From assembly GCF_014201335.1 (NCBI RefSeq), contig NZ_JACHEB010000007.1:179357-243356 (forward strand): DNA of 64,000 bases. Reading direction: 5' to 3'. Numbering within the stretch: the stretch's first letter is position 1; each line of letters starts with the position of its first letter. The notes below the pieces were generated by a model, which was not told where the DNA came from, did not search any database, and saw only the letters and a list, made by a program, of their open reading frames with translations. The position numbers were made by a program, and so were the translations under genes. Below, one piece after another: positions 1-8,844 of the stretch. The DNA comes from Tunturiibacter gelidiferens. GTDB taxonomy: Bacteria > Acidobacteriota > Terriglobia > Terriglobales > Acidobacteriaceae.

Positions 1-534
1 ACCGCAATCGCAGGAGCCACCTCCAACCAGTCCTACAGCGCCACGCTGAGCGCTACCGGAGGAACCGCACCCTACACCTGGTCGGTCACCGGGCTCCCCA
101 CAGGACTCAGCCTCGGCGGCAACGGCGTCATCTCAGGAACCCCAACCGCAACCGGCAACTTCTCTGTCGCCGTTAATGTCACCGATAGTCAGAGCCCGGC
201 CAAGACCGCATCGGCCAATCTCCCACTCTCGGTTACTGCGGCCATCGCGCCTCTCACCATCACCACCGCCACAATCGCAGGAGCCACCTCCAACCAGTCC
301 TACAGCGCCACGCTGAGCGCTACCGGGGGAACCTCCCCCTACACCTGGTCGGTCACCGGGCTCCCCACAGGACTCAGCCTCGGCGGCAACGGCGTCATCT
401 CAGGAACCCCAACCGCAACCGGCAACTTCTCTGTCGCCGTTACTGTCACCGATAGTCAGAGCCCAGCCAAGACCTCGTCCGCCACAATACCACTGGTCGT
501 TACGGTTCCCGCGCTCACGATCACCTCATCCTCT
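1..534 (+). repeat. Two near-identical 267-bp tandem repeats encoding 89-aa Ig-like modules
   Basis: The stretch beginning AATCGCAGGAGCCACC at base 6 recurs at base 273, giving a 267-bp (89-codon) period. The two units differ at only a few positions. A third, clearly diverged unit follows from about 535 to 780 with the same protein signature. Such identity between adjacent Ig modules points to recent duplication or gene conversion. More units probably lie upstream of the window. Confidence 0.9.
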
Positions 535-2520
535 CTGCCCTCAGGCACCGATGGCTCGACCTATTCAGCCGCTCTGCAGGCAAGTGGAGGAACACCTGCC
601 TACACCTGGTCGATCAGTATCGGCAGTCTGCCCGCCGGACTCACTCTTGCGGCAACCACCGGCGTGATCTCCGGTACGCCCTCGGTAACCGGTACGACAA
701 GCTTCACCGCAACCGTAAGCGACAACGGCAATCCCGTCCAGACTAAGTCAGTCTCGGTATCGATCAAGCTGAGTGCAGCGCAGCCGCCGCCTGGCCCGGG
801 TACAACGTGGTACATCCGCCCCGACGGCGGGACCAACACGCAGTGCACTGGCAAGACCAACGCACCGTATCCCGGCTCCGGTTCAGGTCAGGCGTGTGCC
901 TTCAACCATCCTTACCAGATGCTGAACTCCTCGGGCAATTGGACCAGCTTCGCGAGCGGTGACACGATCCAGTTCGTCAACACTTCTGGAACCTCAGATA
1001 CCTATTTCATGGGTGAGAAGAACAGTGGTGTAGGTACAGACTGGAGCGCACAGATCTCACTCTGCGCTACGGGTGCGAATAACGCGACTGGCTGCATTCT
1101 CCCAGCCCCTCCCTCTGGCACTGCCAGCCAGCACACCCGGATTCTCGGGCAGAATGCGGGCAACTGCCACGACTCAGCTCACACCCATCTGGTCAATCCC
1201 ACCGTGCTTAGCGGAATCGATAATGCCTTCGCGGTTCTCGATACCCGGGGAACCAACTACGTGGATATCTCCTGCATCGAGATAACCCAGCCCGACACCT
1301 GCACCGTCATCGAAGGTCCAGGCCAATGCTCTGACGCCAAAAACTATGTGAAGTATGGCGGTATTATTCTTAACTACCTGACCGAGCAAGGCCCCTCCAA
1401 TCTGACCCTGCAGGATGTCGCCGTCGTCGGTGTAGCAGGAAGCGGCATTCTGGGAAGCCATCTCAACAAAACCAGCAGCGATATCTTTAGCGCAACCGAT
1501 GTCTATGTGATCGGCAACGGAGAGGCGGGCTGGAATGGAGACGGCGGGGGCTGCGGCACATCCTGCGAGACCGTGGGAACCATGAATCTCTCCCACGTAA
1601 TGATTGACTGGAATGGCTGTGTCGCGGTCAAGCCCTACGACATGACCAAGCCCGATACGCAGAACGCCTTCAACTACTGCTACGGACAGGAATCTGGAGG
1701 CTACGGCGACGGCTTCGTCCAGGTCGCTGCCGGCAACATGACCCTGAATGTGGATCACAGCTTCTTCCGCTGGAACACGCAGGACGGATTCGACTCGCTC
1801 CATCTCAGTGACGACATCAAGACTTCCCCGGCGATCCATATCTCCACCTCCTGGTCAGAGGGCAACGCCGGTCAAACCTTCAAACTCGGAGCAGGATCCG
1901 CCTCGTCTGCAATCAATAACGTCTCCATCAGCAACTGCCGCGTGCTGGCCACTGCGTCGAACTTCCCTAATAACCCCTCGGGCTGGGCTCTGGACAACGG
2001 CGACACCTGCCGCGCCGCCGGCAATCACTGGGCCTTCCAGCTGAACAACAACACCGTCATCACGCTCGAGAACAACACCTCGGTCGGATACGGCACCACG
2101 ATGTACGACGTTGAATGTGCTCCTCTGGCTCCCAACTGCGCGGCCAGCGGCGCGACATTTATCTTCAGAAACAACATCAGCAAAGGCTATCCCGATCCCG
2201 GTGACGACAACAGGCTCGCATCTGGCATCTACCTTGGTGCCGGAAATATCTTCGCTAATGCCGGATCGGTGATCGATCACAACCTGTGGAGCACGATGAA
2301 TACGGGATGCCCGGACGTCTCCGTTGGCGGCAGCTATGAGAAGATCTACACCTGCGGCGATCCCGATCTGGTGGGAGAGTCCAACATTAACGCGATCAAC
2401 CCCAACATCACCTCCTCCAGCGCGGCGATCAACTCCGGTATCGCGATCTCCGGCATCACCACCGACTACAACGGAAATACCAGAGCCAACCCGCCAGCCA
2501 TCGGCGCCATGGAACCATAA
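1..2520 (+). CDS. Secreted Ig-like repeat / right-handed beta-helix protein (C-terminal part)
   Basis: The frame is open at base 1, so the start lies outside the window. About 260 residues of putative Ig-like repeats come first, with the PYTWSVTGLPTGLSL and GVISGTPTATGNF signatures typical of bacterial He_PIG/cadherin-like modules. A short Pro-rich linker follows, then a roughly 550-residue domain rich in N, G, T and S with paired cysteines and a C-terminal GAMEP ending. That pattern resembles parallel beta-helix (pectate-lyase-like) surface proteins of Acidobacteria. The likely role is an extracellular polysaccharide-binding or adhesin protein; no catalytic residues can be assigned. A good Rho-independent terminator follows the stop codon. 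The family call is from composition and motifs, and the substrate is unknown. Confidence 0.8.
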   Translation, partial: TAIAGATSNQSYSATLSATGGTAPYTWSVTGLPTGLSLGGNGVISGTPTATGNFSVAVNVTDSQSPAKTASANLPLSVTAAIAPLTITTATIAGATSNQSYSATLSATGGTSPYTWSVTGLPTGLSLGGNGVISGTPTATGNFSVAVTVTDSQSPAKTSSATIPLVVTVPALTITSSSLPSGTDGSTYSAALQASGGTPAYTWSISIGSLPAGLTLAATTGVISGTPSVTGTTSFTATVSDNGNPVQTKSVSVSIKLSAAQPPPGPGTTWYIRPDGGTNTQCTGKTNAPYPGSGSGQACAFNHPYQMLNSSGNWTSFASGDTIQFVNTSGTSDTYFMGEKNSGVGTDWSAQISLCATGANNATGCILPAPPSGTASQHTRILGQNAGNCHDSAHTHLVNPTVLSGIDNAFAVLDTRGTNYVDISCIEITQPDTCTVIEGPGQCSDAKNYVKYGGIILNYLTEQGPSNLTLQDVAVVGVAGSGILGSHLNKTSSDIFSATDVYVIGNGEAGWNGDGGGCGTSCETVGTMNLSHVMIDWNGCVAVKPYDMTKPDTQNAFNYCYGQESGGYGDGFVQVAAGNMTLNVDHSFFRWNTQDGFDSLHLSDDIKTSPAIHISTSWSEGNAGQTFKLGAGSASSAINNVSISNCRVLATASNFPNNPSGWALDNGDTCRAAGNHWAFQLNNNTVITLENNTSVGYGTTMYDVECAPLAPNCAASGATFIFRNNISKGYPDPGDDNRLASGIYLGAGNIFANAGSVIDHNLWSTMNTGCPDVSVGGSYEKIYTCGDPDLVGESNINAINPNITSSSAAINSGIAISGITTDYNGNTRANPPAIGAMEP

Positions 2521-2537
2521 ACCAACAAAACAAAGAA

Positions 2538-2575
2538 AAGCCGGTCGCGTCACTCCACGCGGCCGGCCTTTTTTT
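2538..2575 (+). terminator. Rho-independent terminator of the beta-helix gene
   Basis: AAGCCGGTCGCG (2538-2549) pairs with CGCGGCCGGCCTT (2558-2570) with one bulge and one G-U pair. It is followed by a T tract. It lies 18 bases after the stop codon and could also serve the convergent dehydrogenase gene. Confidence 0.8.
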
Positions 2576-2648
2576 CCCCTCTAGTTAGCTATCGAAGCGA
2601 CGGCTATCCCGAAAAGCAATCGATCTCGATCCCGAGCGACGGCCTCCC

Positions 2649-4016
2649 CTAGCAACGAACGATCTTCTCCGACTTGATCCCCTTCGTCGCATTCCGCGAG
2701 TCCACCACCAGCCGCGACTTGCTCACAATATCCTTGTAGTCGTAATCCGTATGGTCCGTCATGATCAACACGCAGTCATACTGCCCCAGGTCATCGAGCG
2801 GCGTACACGTCATATTCAGGTTGTAGTGGCGCCCCCTGCCTACTGTCGGGAAGTAAGGATCGTTGTACTGCACCTCCGCCCCCTGCTCACGCAACAACTC
2901 AATCACAGTCAGCGAAGGCGACTCCCGCAGGTCATCGATGTCCTTCTTGTACGCCATCCCCAGCATCAGAATCCGCGCCCCATTCACAGCCTTCTTATTC
3001 TGGTTCAATCCTTTCGCGACGTACTGCACCACATGCGCAGGCATCGCCTCATTCACCTCGCCCGCCAGTTCGATGAAGCGCGTATTGAAGTCGTACTCCT
3101 TCGCCTTCCAGCTCAAATAGAACGGGTCAATCGGAATGCAGTGGCCACCCAGCCCTGGCCCGGGATAGAACGGATGAAACCCGAACGGCTTCGTCGCCGC
3201 AGCATCGATCACCTCCCAGATATCCATCCCCATCTTCAGAGCCAGCACCTTTAGCTCATTCACCAGCGCAATATTCACGCAGCGATAGATATTCTCAAGC
3301 AGCTTCGTCATCTCAGCCGCGCGCGTCGACGAGACCCGCACCGAGCGAGTAAAGATGCCCTCATACATCACCGCCGCGAGTTCCGTCGCAATCTCTTCAT
3401 GACCGCCCACAACCTTCGGAATGTCACGCCGCGCCACCGTTGTATTGCCCGGGTCCTCGCGTTCCGGCGAGAACGCCACATAAAACACTCCCTGCTCAGC
3501 GGCAGTCCCTTTGCTCTGCACCTTCAGTCCGTTGCGGTTCTCCGCCTCGAGGATCGGGATCATCAGATCCTCCGTTGTACCCGGATACGTCGTGCTCTCG
3601 AGCACCACCAGCTGCCCCTCCTGCAGCCATGGAGCGGCCGCCTTCGCCGTATTCTCCACGTAGCTCAGGTCCGGCTCACGATGCTCCGTCAGCGGCGTCG
3701 GCACGCACATGATGATGGCGTCCTGATCCGAAAGCCCGGCAAAGTCCGCCGTGGCCTTGAAACCCTGCGCGCGTGCGCTCTGAATCTCCTCCGCGGGAAT
3801 GCGAAAGATATAAGACCGCCCAGCTTCAAGATCTGTAACCTTTTTAGTGTCAATATCAAATCCCGTCACCTTGAAACCCGCTTCAGACAGAAGCAGAGAC
3901 AACGGCAACCCCACGTACCCAAGGCCGATCACTCCGATCTTCGCGGTACGGTTCTCCAGACGCGTCATGCGCACCTGTGCAATCTTCGGTAAAGCAACCT
4001 GACTCAATGTCGACAT
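2649..4016 (-). CDS. UDP-GlcNAc/UDP-glucose 6-dehydrogenase family protein (WbpA/TviB-like)
   Basis: This NAD-dependent nucleotide-sugar dehydrogenase should oxidise C6 of a UDP-hexose(amine) to the uronic acid in two steps, for surface polysaccharide synthesis. An N-terminal Rossmann motif GVIGLGYVGLPL is followed by VVLESTTYPGTT and the catalytic-cysteine motif GGHCIPIDPFYLSWKA. The wording of that motif favours the UDP-N-acetylhexosamine (WbpA/WecC/TviB) branch over plain UDP-glucose dehydrogenase. The C-terminal domain with MAYKKDIDDLRESP is complete. The frame is open up to 4175, but family length (about 455 aa) favours the ATG at 4016; ATG 3968 is an alternative. It is divergent from the epimerase at 4409. 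Confidence 0.9.
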   Translation of the reverse strand: MSTLSQVALPKIAQVRMTRLENRTAKIGVIGLGYVGLPLSLLLSEAGFKVTGFDIDTKKVTDLEAGRSYIFRIPAEEIQSARAQGFKATADFAGLSDQDAIIMCVPTPLTEHREPDLSYVENTAKAAAPWLQEGQLVVLESTTYPGTTEDLMIPILEAENRNGLKVQSKGTAAEQGVFYVAFSPEREDPGNTTVARRDIPKVVGGHEEIATELAAVMYEGIFTRSVRVSSTRAAEMTKLLENIYRCVNIALVNELKVLALKMGMDIWEVIDAAATKPFGFHPFYPGPGLGGHCIPIDPFYLSWKAKEYDFNTRFIELAGEVNEAMPAHVVQYVAKGLNQNKKAVNGARILMLGMAYKKDIDDLRESPSLTVIELLREQGAEVQYNDPYFPTVGRGRHYNLNMTCTPLDDLGQYDCVLIMTDHTDYDYKDIVSKSRLVVDSRNATKGIKSEKIVRC

Positions 4017-4408
4017 AGTCTCGATTATCGCATCCACCCTTCTGTGCTTCCATCTTCCGAAACTCGACAAAAACGATCGAATTCCCGAGAAATTATTCTG
4101 TCTGCCAACTCCATCCTCTTCGGCACTCAAACCGCGTGAAACAATACGGCATTCCCTTTGGAAAAGAGGCTTCAAGAAGACGCTACTCTCTTTCTATTCC
4201 ATCTCCCTGCGAACCATCAGCCCTCTTCCGTCATCCGCGTCGCACAAAAGTCGCATTGACTTGAATCTTCCCGGTCGCCAAAGTTAAATAACGTGTCCAA
4301 TCCGCGACCTGCACTCACTTTCATCCTGCGATCCCTGATAATAAGAGAAGCTCCCAGGCGCGACACACTTTTGAACATCCCAGCACGGTACGTCTGGGCG
4401 GAGGAAAG
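4017..4408. other. Divergent intergenic region (392 bp) between dehydrogenase and epimerase
   Basis: It must hold the promoters for both divergent sugar-nucleotide genes. A strong Shine-Dalgarno (GGAGG, about 4400-4404) precedes the epimerase ATG. A TTGACT at 4256-4261 is followed by an AT-rich TTAAAT at 4284-4289, but the spacing (22 nt) is too long for a confident sigma-70 call. No RNA gene or riboswitch is recognisable. Confidence 0.4.
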
Positions 4409-5380
4409 ATGGCTCGTTACCTCATCACCGGAATCGCAGGCTTTATCGGCTCGTCACTGGCCCATGCACTCGTCGAACAGGGCCACGACGTACGCGGCAT
4501 CGACAATCTCTCCACAGGAGATCTCGACAATCTCGCCGACATCCGCCGCTCCATCGACTTTCAGGAGATGGACCTTCAGGATGTTGCCGGAATGAAATCC
4601 GCCTGCGAAGGCATCGACTACATCCTCCATCAGGGCGCCCTCGCCTCGGTCCCGCGCTCGGTCAAGGACCCCCTCACCTCGCACGAGTCCAACATCAACG
4701 GCACCCTGAACCTCCTCATCGCAGCGCGCGATGCCAAGGTTCGCCGCATCGTCTACGCGGCCTCATCGTCGGCCTACGGAGATCAGCCCACCCAGCCCAA
4801 GCAGGAAGACATGCTCCCCCGGCCGCTCTCACCCTATGCCGTCCAGAAGCTCACCTGCGAGTACTACATCCAGTCCTTCTATCGCGCCTACGGCCTCGAA
4901 GGTGTATGCCTGCGCTACTTCAACATCTTCGGCCCGCGTCAGGCAGCCGACTCGCCTTACTCCGGCGTCATCGCTCAGTTCACCTTCAAGATGATGGAAG
5001 GAATCACCCCCACCATCTTCGGCGACGGCGTCACCAGCCGAGACTTCAACTACATCGACAACGCCGTCAGCGCCAATCTCCTCGCCTGCCTCGCGCCCAG
5101 CGAAGTAGCCACTGGCCGTGTCTTCAACGTCGGCACCGGAAAAAGCCACACACTCAACGAGGTCTACGCCGCCATCGCCGGCCAGCTCGGCTTCACAGCC
5201 AAGCCGCTCTACGGCCCTCCAAGAGCAGGCGACATTCAACACTCCCTCGCCGACATAACCCGCGCCACCCAGGAGCTCTCCTACCAACCCAGGGCCCACT
5301 TCCACGAAGGCCTGAAGAAGACCGTCGCCTGGTATCTGGAAGAAAAACAGAAAAAGGAAGCGCTAGCACTCAAGGCCTGA
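4409..5380 (+). CDS. NAD-dependent UDP-sugar 4-epimerase (GalE/WbpP/TviC-like, extended SDR)
   Basis: An extended short-chain dehydrogenase. The N-terminal dinucleotide-binding motif is GIAGFIG (residues about 8-14), the catalytic motif is SPYAVQKL (YxxxK), and YFNIFGPRQ and the RDFNYIDN substrate region follow. At 323 aa it matches UDP-glucose/UDP-GlcNAc 4-epimerases. Divergent pairing with a WbpA/TviB-type dehydrogenase suggests that together they supply UDP-hexosaminuronic acid isomers for a surface glycan, as TviB/TviC do for Vi antigen. The start is fixed by GGAGG about 5 bases before the ATG. Exact substrate specificity cannot be read from sequence. Confidence 0.9.
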   Translation: MARYLITGIAGFIGSSLAHALVEQGHDVRGIDNLSTGDLDNLADIRRSIDFQEMDLQDVAGMKSACEGIDYILHQGALASVPRSVKDPLTSHESNINGTLNLLIAARDAKVRRIVYAASSSAYGDQPTQPKQEDMLPRPLSPYAVQKLTCEYYIQSFYRAYGLEGVCLRYFNIFGPRQAADSPYSGVIAQFTFKMMEGITPTIFGDGVTSRDFNYIDNAVSANLLACLAPSEVATGRVFNVGTGKSHTLNEVYAAIAGQLGFTAKPLYGPPRAGDIQHSLADITRATQELSYQPRAHFHEGLKKTVAWYLEEKQKKEALALKA

Positions 5381-5882
5381 CGAAGCGGCGCCCACCGGAC
5401 GATCCAGCCACAGTCAAATCGACGTACTCTGACGGACCCATTGGGTTCGCTGACCGGCCCCTCCGATCGGCTGGCCTTACCAATAAATTTTTGTTATATC
5501 AACAACTTAGAAAGAAGACCGAAGACCTGGCGGCAGTCATTGCGTGGTGAATCTGTCAAAATGACAGGCTTTCTCCTTCGCCCGACTCATGCTGGCAGTC
5601 GGAGAGCTTCGCGATGGCCGCACCCAATCCGGCAAAGATCCCCATGGGCCTTTTCCAGGAGTTCTCCAACAACACCCTCTACCGGCGCCAGATAGCCCGA
5701 CTTCACTAGCCGCCGCGCACTCCGTTTGTCGAAATTCAACACTGAATCACCCTCAACGTGTACCTTTAACCAATCGCACCAATCCCACGCTTCCAGAAAC
5801 CATCCCAGGCGTGCAACTTTAAACGAGCACCATTACCAATGCAGTTCAATTCAGAAAGTCATCACAAAGGGTTCTCATCAGC
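5381..5882. other. 502-bp intergenic region with a small inverted repeat upstream of the type III PKS gene
   Basis: No credible coding frame: the short open frames lack ribosome sites and family features. It contains the symmetric element CTGTCA-AAA-TGACAG at 5553-5567, a possible dimeric-repressor operator about 315 bp before the PKS start. Nothing else is recognisable. Confidence 0.4.
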
Positions 5883-6959
5883 ATGCGTATTGCATCCGTC
5901 GGCACCGCCTATCCACCTCATCGCTACTCCCAGGCACAAATCTCAGAAGCACTTACGGCGCGCTGGCAAGACCGCATGGAAGAGCCTCGCCTCATCAACC
6001 GGCTCTTCGTCAACTGCGGGGTCGACTTCCGCAATCTCGTCTTCCCCCTCGACGTCTATGAGAATCTCTCCGGCTTCGGCCCAACCAACGACGCCTGGAT
6101 CGTAGCCGCCGTCGAGCTCGGCGAAAAGGCCATCGACACCGCCCTCGCCCGCGTAGGCCTCACCCCGGCCGACATCTCCGCCATCTTCTTCGCCTCGGTC
6201 ACCGGCATCGCCAGCCCCACCATCGACGCGCGCCTCATCAACCGGATGCCCTTCCCCACCAGCATCAAGCGCACGCCCATCTTCGGCCTTGGCTGCGTCG
6301 CCGGTGCCGCCGGCATCTCCCGCGCCTCCGACTACGTCCGCGCCTTCCCCAACCAGTACGCGCTGCTCCTCTCCGTCGAGCTCTGCTCCCTCACCTGGCA
6401 GGACAACGACCAGTCCATCGCCAACCTCATCTCCTGCGGCCTCTTCGGCGACGGCGCCGCCGCCGTCGTCATCGCAGGCTCCGAAACCGCCCTCGCCAAG
6501 CGCACCTGCGCCACCTGCATCTCCGGCCCCAGGATCCTCGACACCCGCTCCACCTTCTACCGACACACCGAGCACATCATGGGCTGGGACATCGGTGACA
6601 TGGGCTTCAAAATCGTCCTCTCCCCCGACGTCCCCAAGGTCGTCAACGAGCATCTTCGTGGCAACGTCGAGTCCTTCCTCACCGACAACGGCCTGTCCCT
6701 CGGCGACATTTCGAGCTACATCTTCCACTCCGGCGGCCCCAAGGTCCTCGAAGCGATGGAAAACACCCTCAGCCTCCCGGAAAACGCCCTCGAGGCCTCC
6801 TGGCGCAGCCTCCGCGAGGTTGGCAATCTCTCCGCCGCCTCCGTCCTCGCCGTCCTCGAAGACGTCCTCGTCAACGCCCCCGGCAAGCCCGGCACCTACA
6901 GCATCCTCGCTGCCATGGGCCCGGCCTTCTGTTCCGAACTCGTTCTTCTGCAGTGGTAG
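5883..6959 (+). CDS. Type III polyketide synthase (chalcone/stilbene synthase-like)
   Basis: A homodimeric ketosynthase that extends an acyl-CoA (or acyl-ACP) starter with malonyl-CoA to make pyrones, resorcinols or related aromatics. The thiolase-fold catalytic triad is complete: Cys138 in GLGCVAGAAG, His282 in IFHSGGPKVLE and Asn315 in VGNLSAAS. Length 358 aa is normal for bacterial enzymes. It heads a same-strand set that continues with an FAD-dependent reductase and an acyl carrier protein, the usual company of bacterial alkylpyrone/alkylresorcinol loci. A 12-bp stem terminator follows, so it may be transcribed separately from the reductase. A KAS III (FabH) assignment is less likely given the spacing and wording of the motifs. 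Confidence 0.88.
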   Translation: MRIASVGTAYPPHRYSQAQISEALTARWQDRMEEPRLINRLFVNCGVDFRNLVFPLDVYENLSGFGPTNDAWIVAAVELGEKAIDTALARVGLTPADISAIFFASVTGIASPTIDARLINRMPFPTSIKRTPIFGLGCVAGAAGISRASDYVRAFPNQYALLLSVELCSLTWQDNDQSIANLISCGLFGDGAAAVVIAGSETALAKRTCATCISGPRILDTRSTFYRHTEHIMGWDIGDMGFKIVLSPDVPKVVNEHLRGNVESFLTDNGLSLGDISSYIFHSGGPKVLEAMENTLSLPENALEASWRSLREVGNLSAASVLAVLEDVLVNAPGKPGTYSILAAMGPAFCSELVLLQW

Positions 6960-6989
6960 CAGCCAGCCAGAGCCTCACCTTCAAAACCC

Positions 6990-7028
6990 ACGGCTGAATC
7001 CACCCAGGATTCAGCCGTCTTCCTTTCT
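6990..7028 (+). terminator. Rho-independent terminator after the type III PKS gene
   Basis: ACGGCTGAATCC (6990-7001) and GGATTCAGCCGT (7007-7018) form a perfect 12-bp stem with a 5-nt loop. A pyrimidine-rich CTTCCTTTCT follows. Confidence 0.8.
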
Positions 7029-7160
7029 ACGCCGCAACTCAAGGCACACTGCAACCAAACACCTTCCGTCACTCTCTCGTCCCGATTTCGTCATTTGCTT
7101 GTAAACCCAGCGTCCTCTTCATCCCAGCGACGTCCTATCTTCAGAGGACTCCGCTTTTCC

Positions 7161-8306
7161 ATGCCATTGAGCAGCTTCACAACGCAACCTGATGTCCTCA
7201 TCGTTGGCGCAGGCCCGGCCGGCCTCGCTGCCGCCATCGCCTCTGCAAACAAAGGCCTCCACGTCGAAGTCGTCGACGCCATGCAGCCCCCCATCGACAA
7301 GGCCTGCGGCGAAGGTCTCATGCCCGACGCCATGCGCTCTCTAGCCCACCTCGGCTTCAACCTCAACATCGATCTCCGCAAAGTCGAAAACCATCTCCTC
7401 CGCGGCATCCGCTTCCTCAACCAACAGGCGACCACCTCCGCCGAAGCCAGCTTCCCAGCAAGCCCCGGCCGAGGCATCCGCCGCATCGTCCTCCACCAGC
7501 TTCTGCTCGACCGCGCCCTCGCTCTCGGCGTCCGCTTCCACTGGCAGAACTCCGTCCAAAGCATCGAGCCCACCTCCACCGGCCATCTCATCCGCACCAA
7601 TCGCCAAACCCTCCGCACCCGCTACCTCATCGGCGCCGACGGCCACCAATCCCGCATCGCCGCCTGGGCCGGCCTCTCCAAGGCCACCATCCACTCCCGC
7701 CGCATCGGTCTCCGCCAGCACTACGCCATCGCCCCCTGGACCAACTACGTCGAAGTCTATTGGAGCGATCACGGCCAGGCCTACGTCACCCCAACCTCCG
7801 CCAACGAGGTCTGCGTCGCCTTTGTCTCCAACAAAAAATTCCCCACTGTCGACCACGCCCTCACCCACTTCCCCGCTCTTCAACGCCAGCTAGCCTCTGC
7901 AACACTCAGCGGCTCCGCTCGTGGATCCATCACACTAGGCCGCACTCTCCCCCGCGTCACAACAAACAACATCGCCCTCATCGGCGACGCCTCCGGATCA
8001 GTCGACGCCATCACCGGCTCCGGCCTCGGCCTCTGCTTCCATCAAGCCATCGCGCTCGCCAACTCTCTCCACACCGAAAACCTCGCCCTCTATCAATGCG
8101 CCCACCGCCGCATCCAGCGCCCTTCCCGCATCATGTCCCGCAGCCTGCTCCTCATGGACCGCTTCCCCCACCTCCGCGCCCTCACCCTCACCGCCTTCCA
8201 GCGCCGCCCTCTTCTCCTCGAATATCTCCTCCATATCCACATCGGCTACCGACCTTGCTCTTTTGGTGTATTGACGAACCGCTTGCAGCCGGATTACACC
8301 TGCTGA
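7161..8306 (+). CDS. FAD-dependent oxidoreductase, geranylgeranyl-reductase-like
   Basis: A group A flavin enzyme: GAGPAG at residues 16-21 (ADP binding), an RIVLHQLLLDRAL middle segment, and IALIGDASGSVDAITGSG near residue 275 (the second FAD contact). Such reductases or hydroxylases accompany bacterial type III PKS genes and tailor the lipid-pyrone or resorcinol product; that role here is inferred. The start is the ATG at 7161, preceded by AGAGGA; the frame also extends to a TTG at 7095 with no ribosome site. No C-terminal membrane segment is seen. It is 381 aa, and 91 bp separate it from the acyl carrier gene. Confidence 0.82.
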   Translation: MPLSSFTTQPDVLIVGAGPAGLAAAIASANKGLHVEVVDAMQPPIDKACGEGLMPDAMRSLAHLGFNLNIDLRKVENHLLRGIRFLNQQATTSAEASFPASPGRGIRRIVLHQLLLDRALALGVRFHWQNSVQSIEPTSTGHLIRTNRQTLRTRYLIGADGHQSRIAAWAGLSKATIHSRRIGLRQHYAIAPWTNYVEVYWSDHGQAYVTPTSANEVCVAFVSNKKFPTVDHALTHFPALQRQLASATLSGSARGSITLGRTLPRVTTNNIALIGDASGSVDAITGSGLGLCFHQAIALANSLHTENLALYQCAHRRIQRPSRIMSRSLLLMDRFPHLRALTLTAFQRRPLLLEYLLHIHIGYRPCSFGVLTNRLQPDYTC

Positions 8307-8397
8307 CAAGCTAAAGTTAATCAGGGTGGCGCCCATAACCTTTACAGCGGCCCTCGCATCCCTGTAAGTTGGGGCTATCCCAGGACGCCGGAGCAAC

Positions 8398-8658
8398 ATG
8401 AACGACATCGCCACACGCTGCATCGACATCATCGCCAAATCAAAGAGCATTCCTGCGGACACCATCTCCCTGGCCAGCACCTTCGACGAACTCAACATCG
8501 ACTCCCTCGACAAGATCAACATCTCCTTCGAGGTCGAGGAAGCCTTCAACATCGAGATTCCCGACGAAGCCCTCAGTACCCTCCGCACCGTAGGCGACAT
8601 GGTCGAAGGCGTAACAAAGCTCACCGCCACAACCCCATCCACCATCACCACCCACTAG
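8398..8658 (+). CDS. Acyl carrier protein
   Basis: An 86-aa acidic four-helix carrier. Ser36 in the LNIDSLDKI motif is the 4'-phosphopantetheine attachment site, followed by the helix II acidic stretch FEVEEAFNIEIPDE. It differs from a housekeeping AcpP (the motif is IDSLDK rather than the usual ADSLD) and stands next to PKS genes. It probably carries a starter acyl chain or an intermediate for the type III PKS or the ketosynthase at 10850. A GGAG-type ribosome site precedes the ATG. Confidence 0.88.
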   Translation: MNDIATRCIDIIAKSKSIPADTISLASTFDELNIDSLDKINISFEVEEAFNIEIPDEALSTLRTVGDMVEGVTKLTATTPSTITTH

Positions 8659-8688
8659 CAAATTCCTCACCTGAGCCTAAAAAAGCTC

Positions 8689-8813
8689 GTCATCTCGACC
8701 GAAGTCACGCAAGTCTCATCGCGCGACGCAGCGGAGAGACCCCCGCATTTTCGCTTTTGCAGTTACAGTTGCCTCTGTCTTTCTTGTTGTCATCCCCGCA
8801 GGGGATCTGCTGT
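8689..8813. repeat. Dispersed intergenic repeats (long element plus CATCCCC hairpin)
   Basis: 8689-8750 is a non-coding element of the kind often seen in acidobacterial intergenic DNA (judged from memory of the style). It is followed by ATCCCC-GCA-GGGGAT (8792-8806) embedded in a TTGTTGTCAT...CTGC context. The same short hairpin context returns at 10405-10419 and, mutated, at 10469-10482, which makes it a REP-like family. Confidence 0.6.
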
Positions 8814-8844
8814 TTCCACCTTCTTCAACCTCATCAATACTCGA

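Noticed and set aside
5943..6728. 261-codon antisense frame across the type III PKS gene
   Set aside because: Gly/Asp/Glu-rich shadow frame; catalytic triad and length support only the sense gene.
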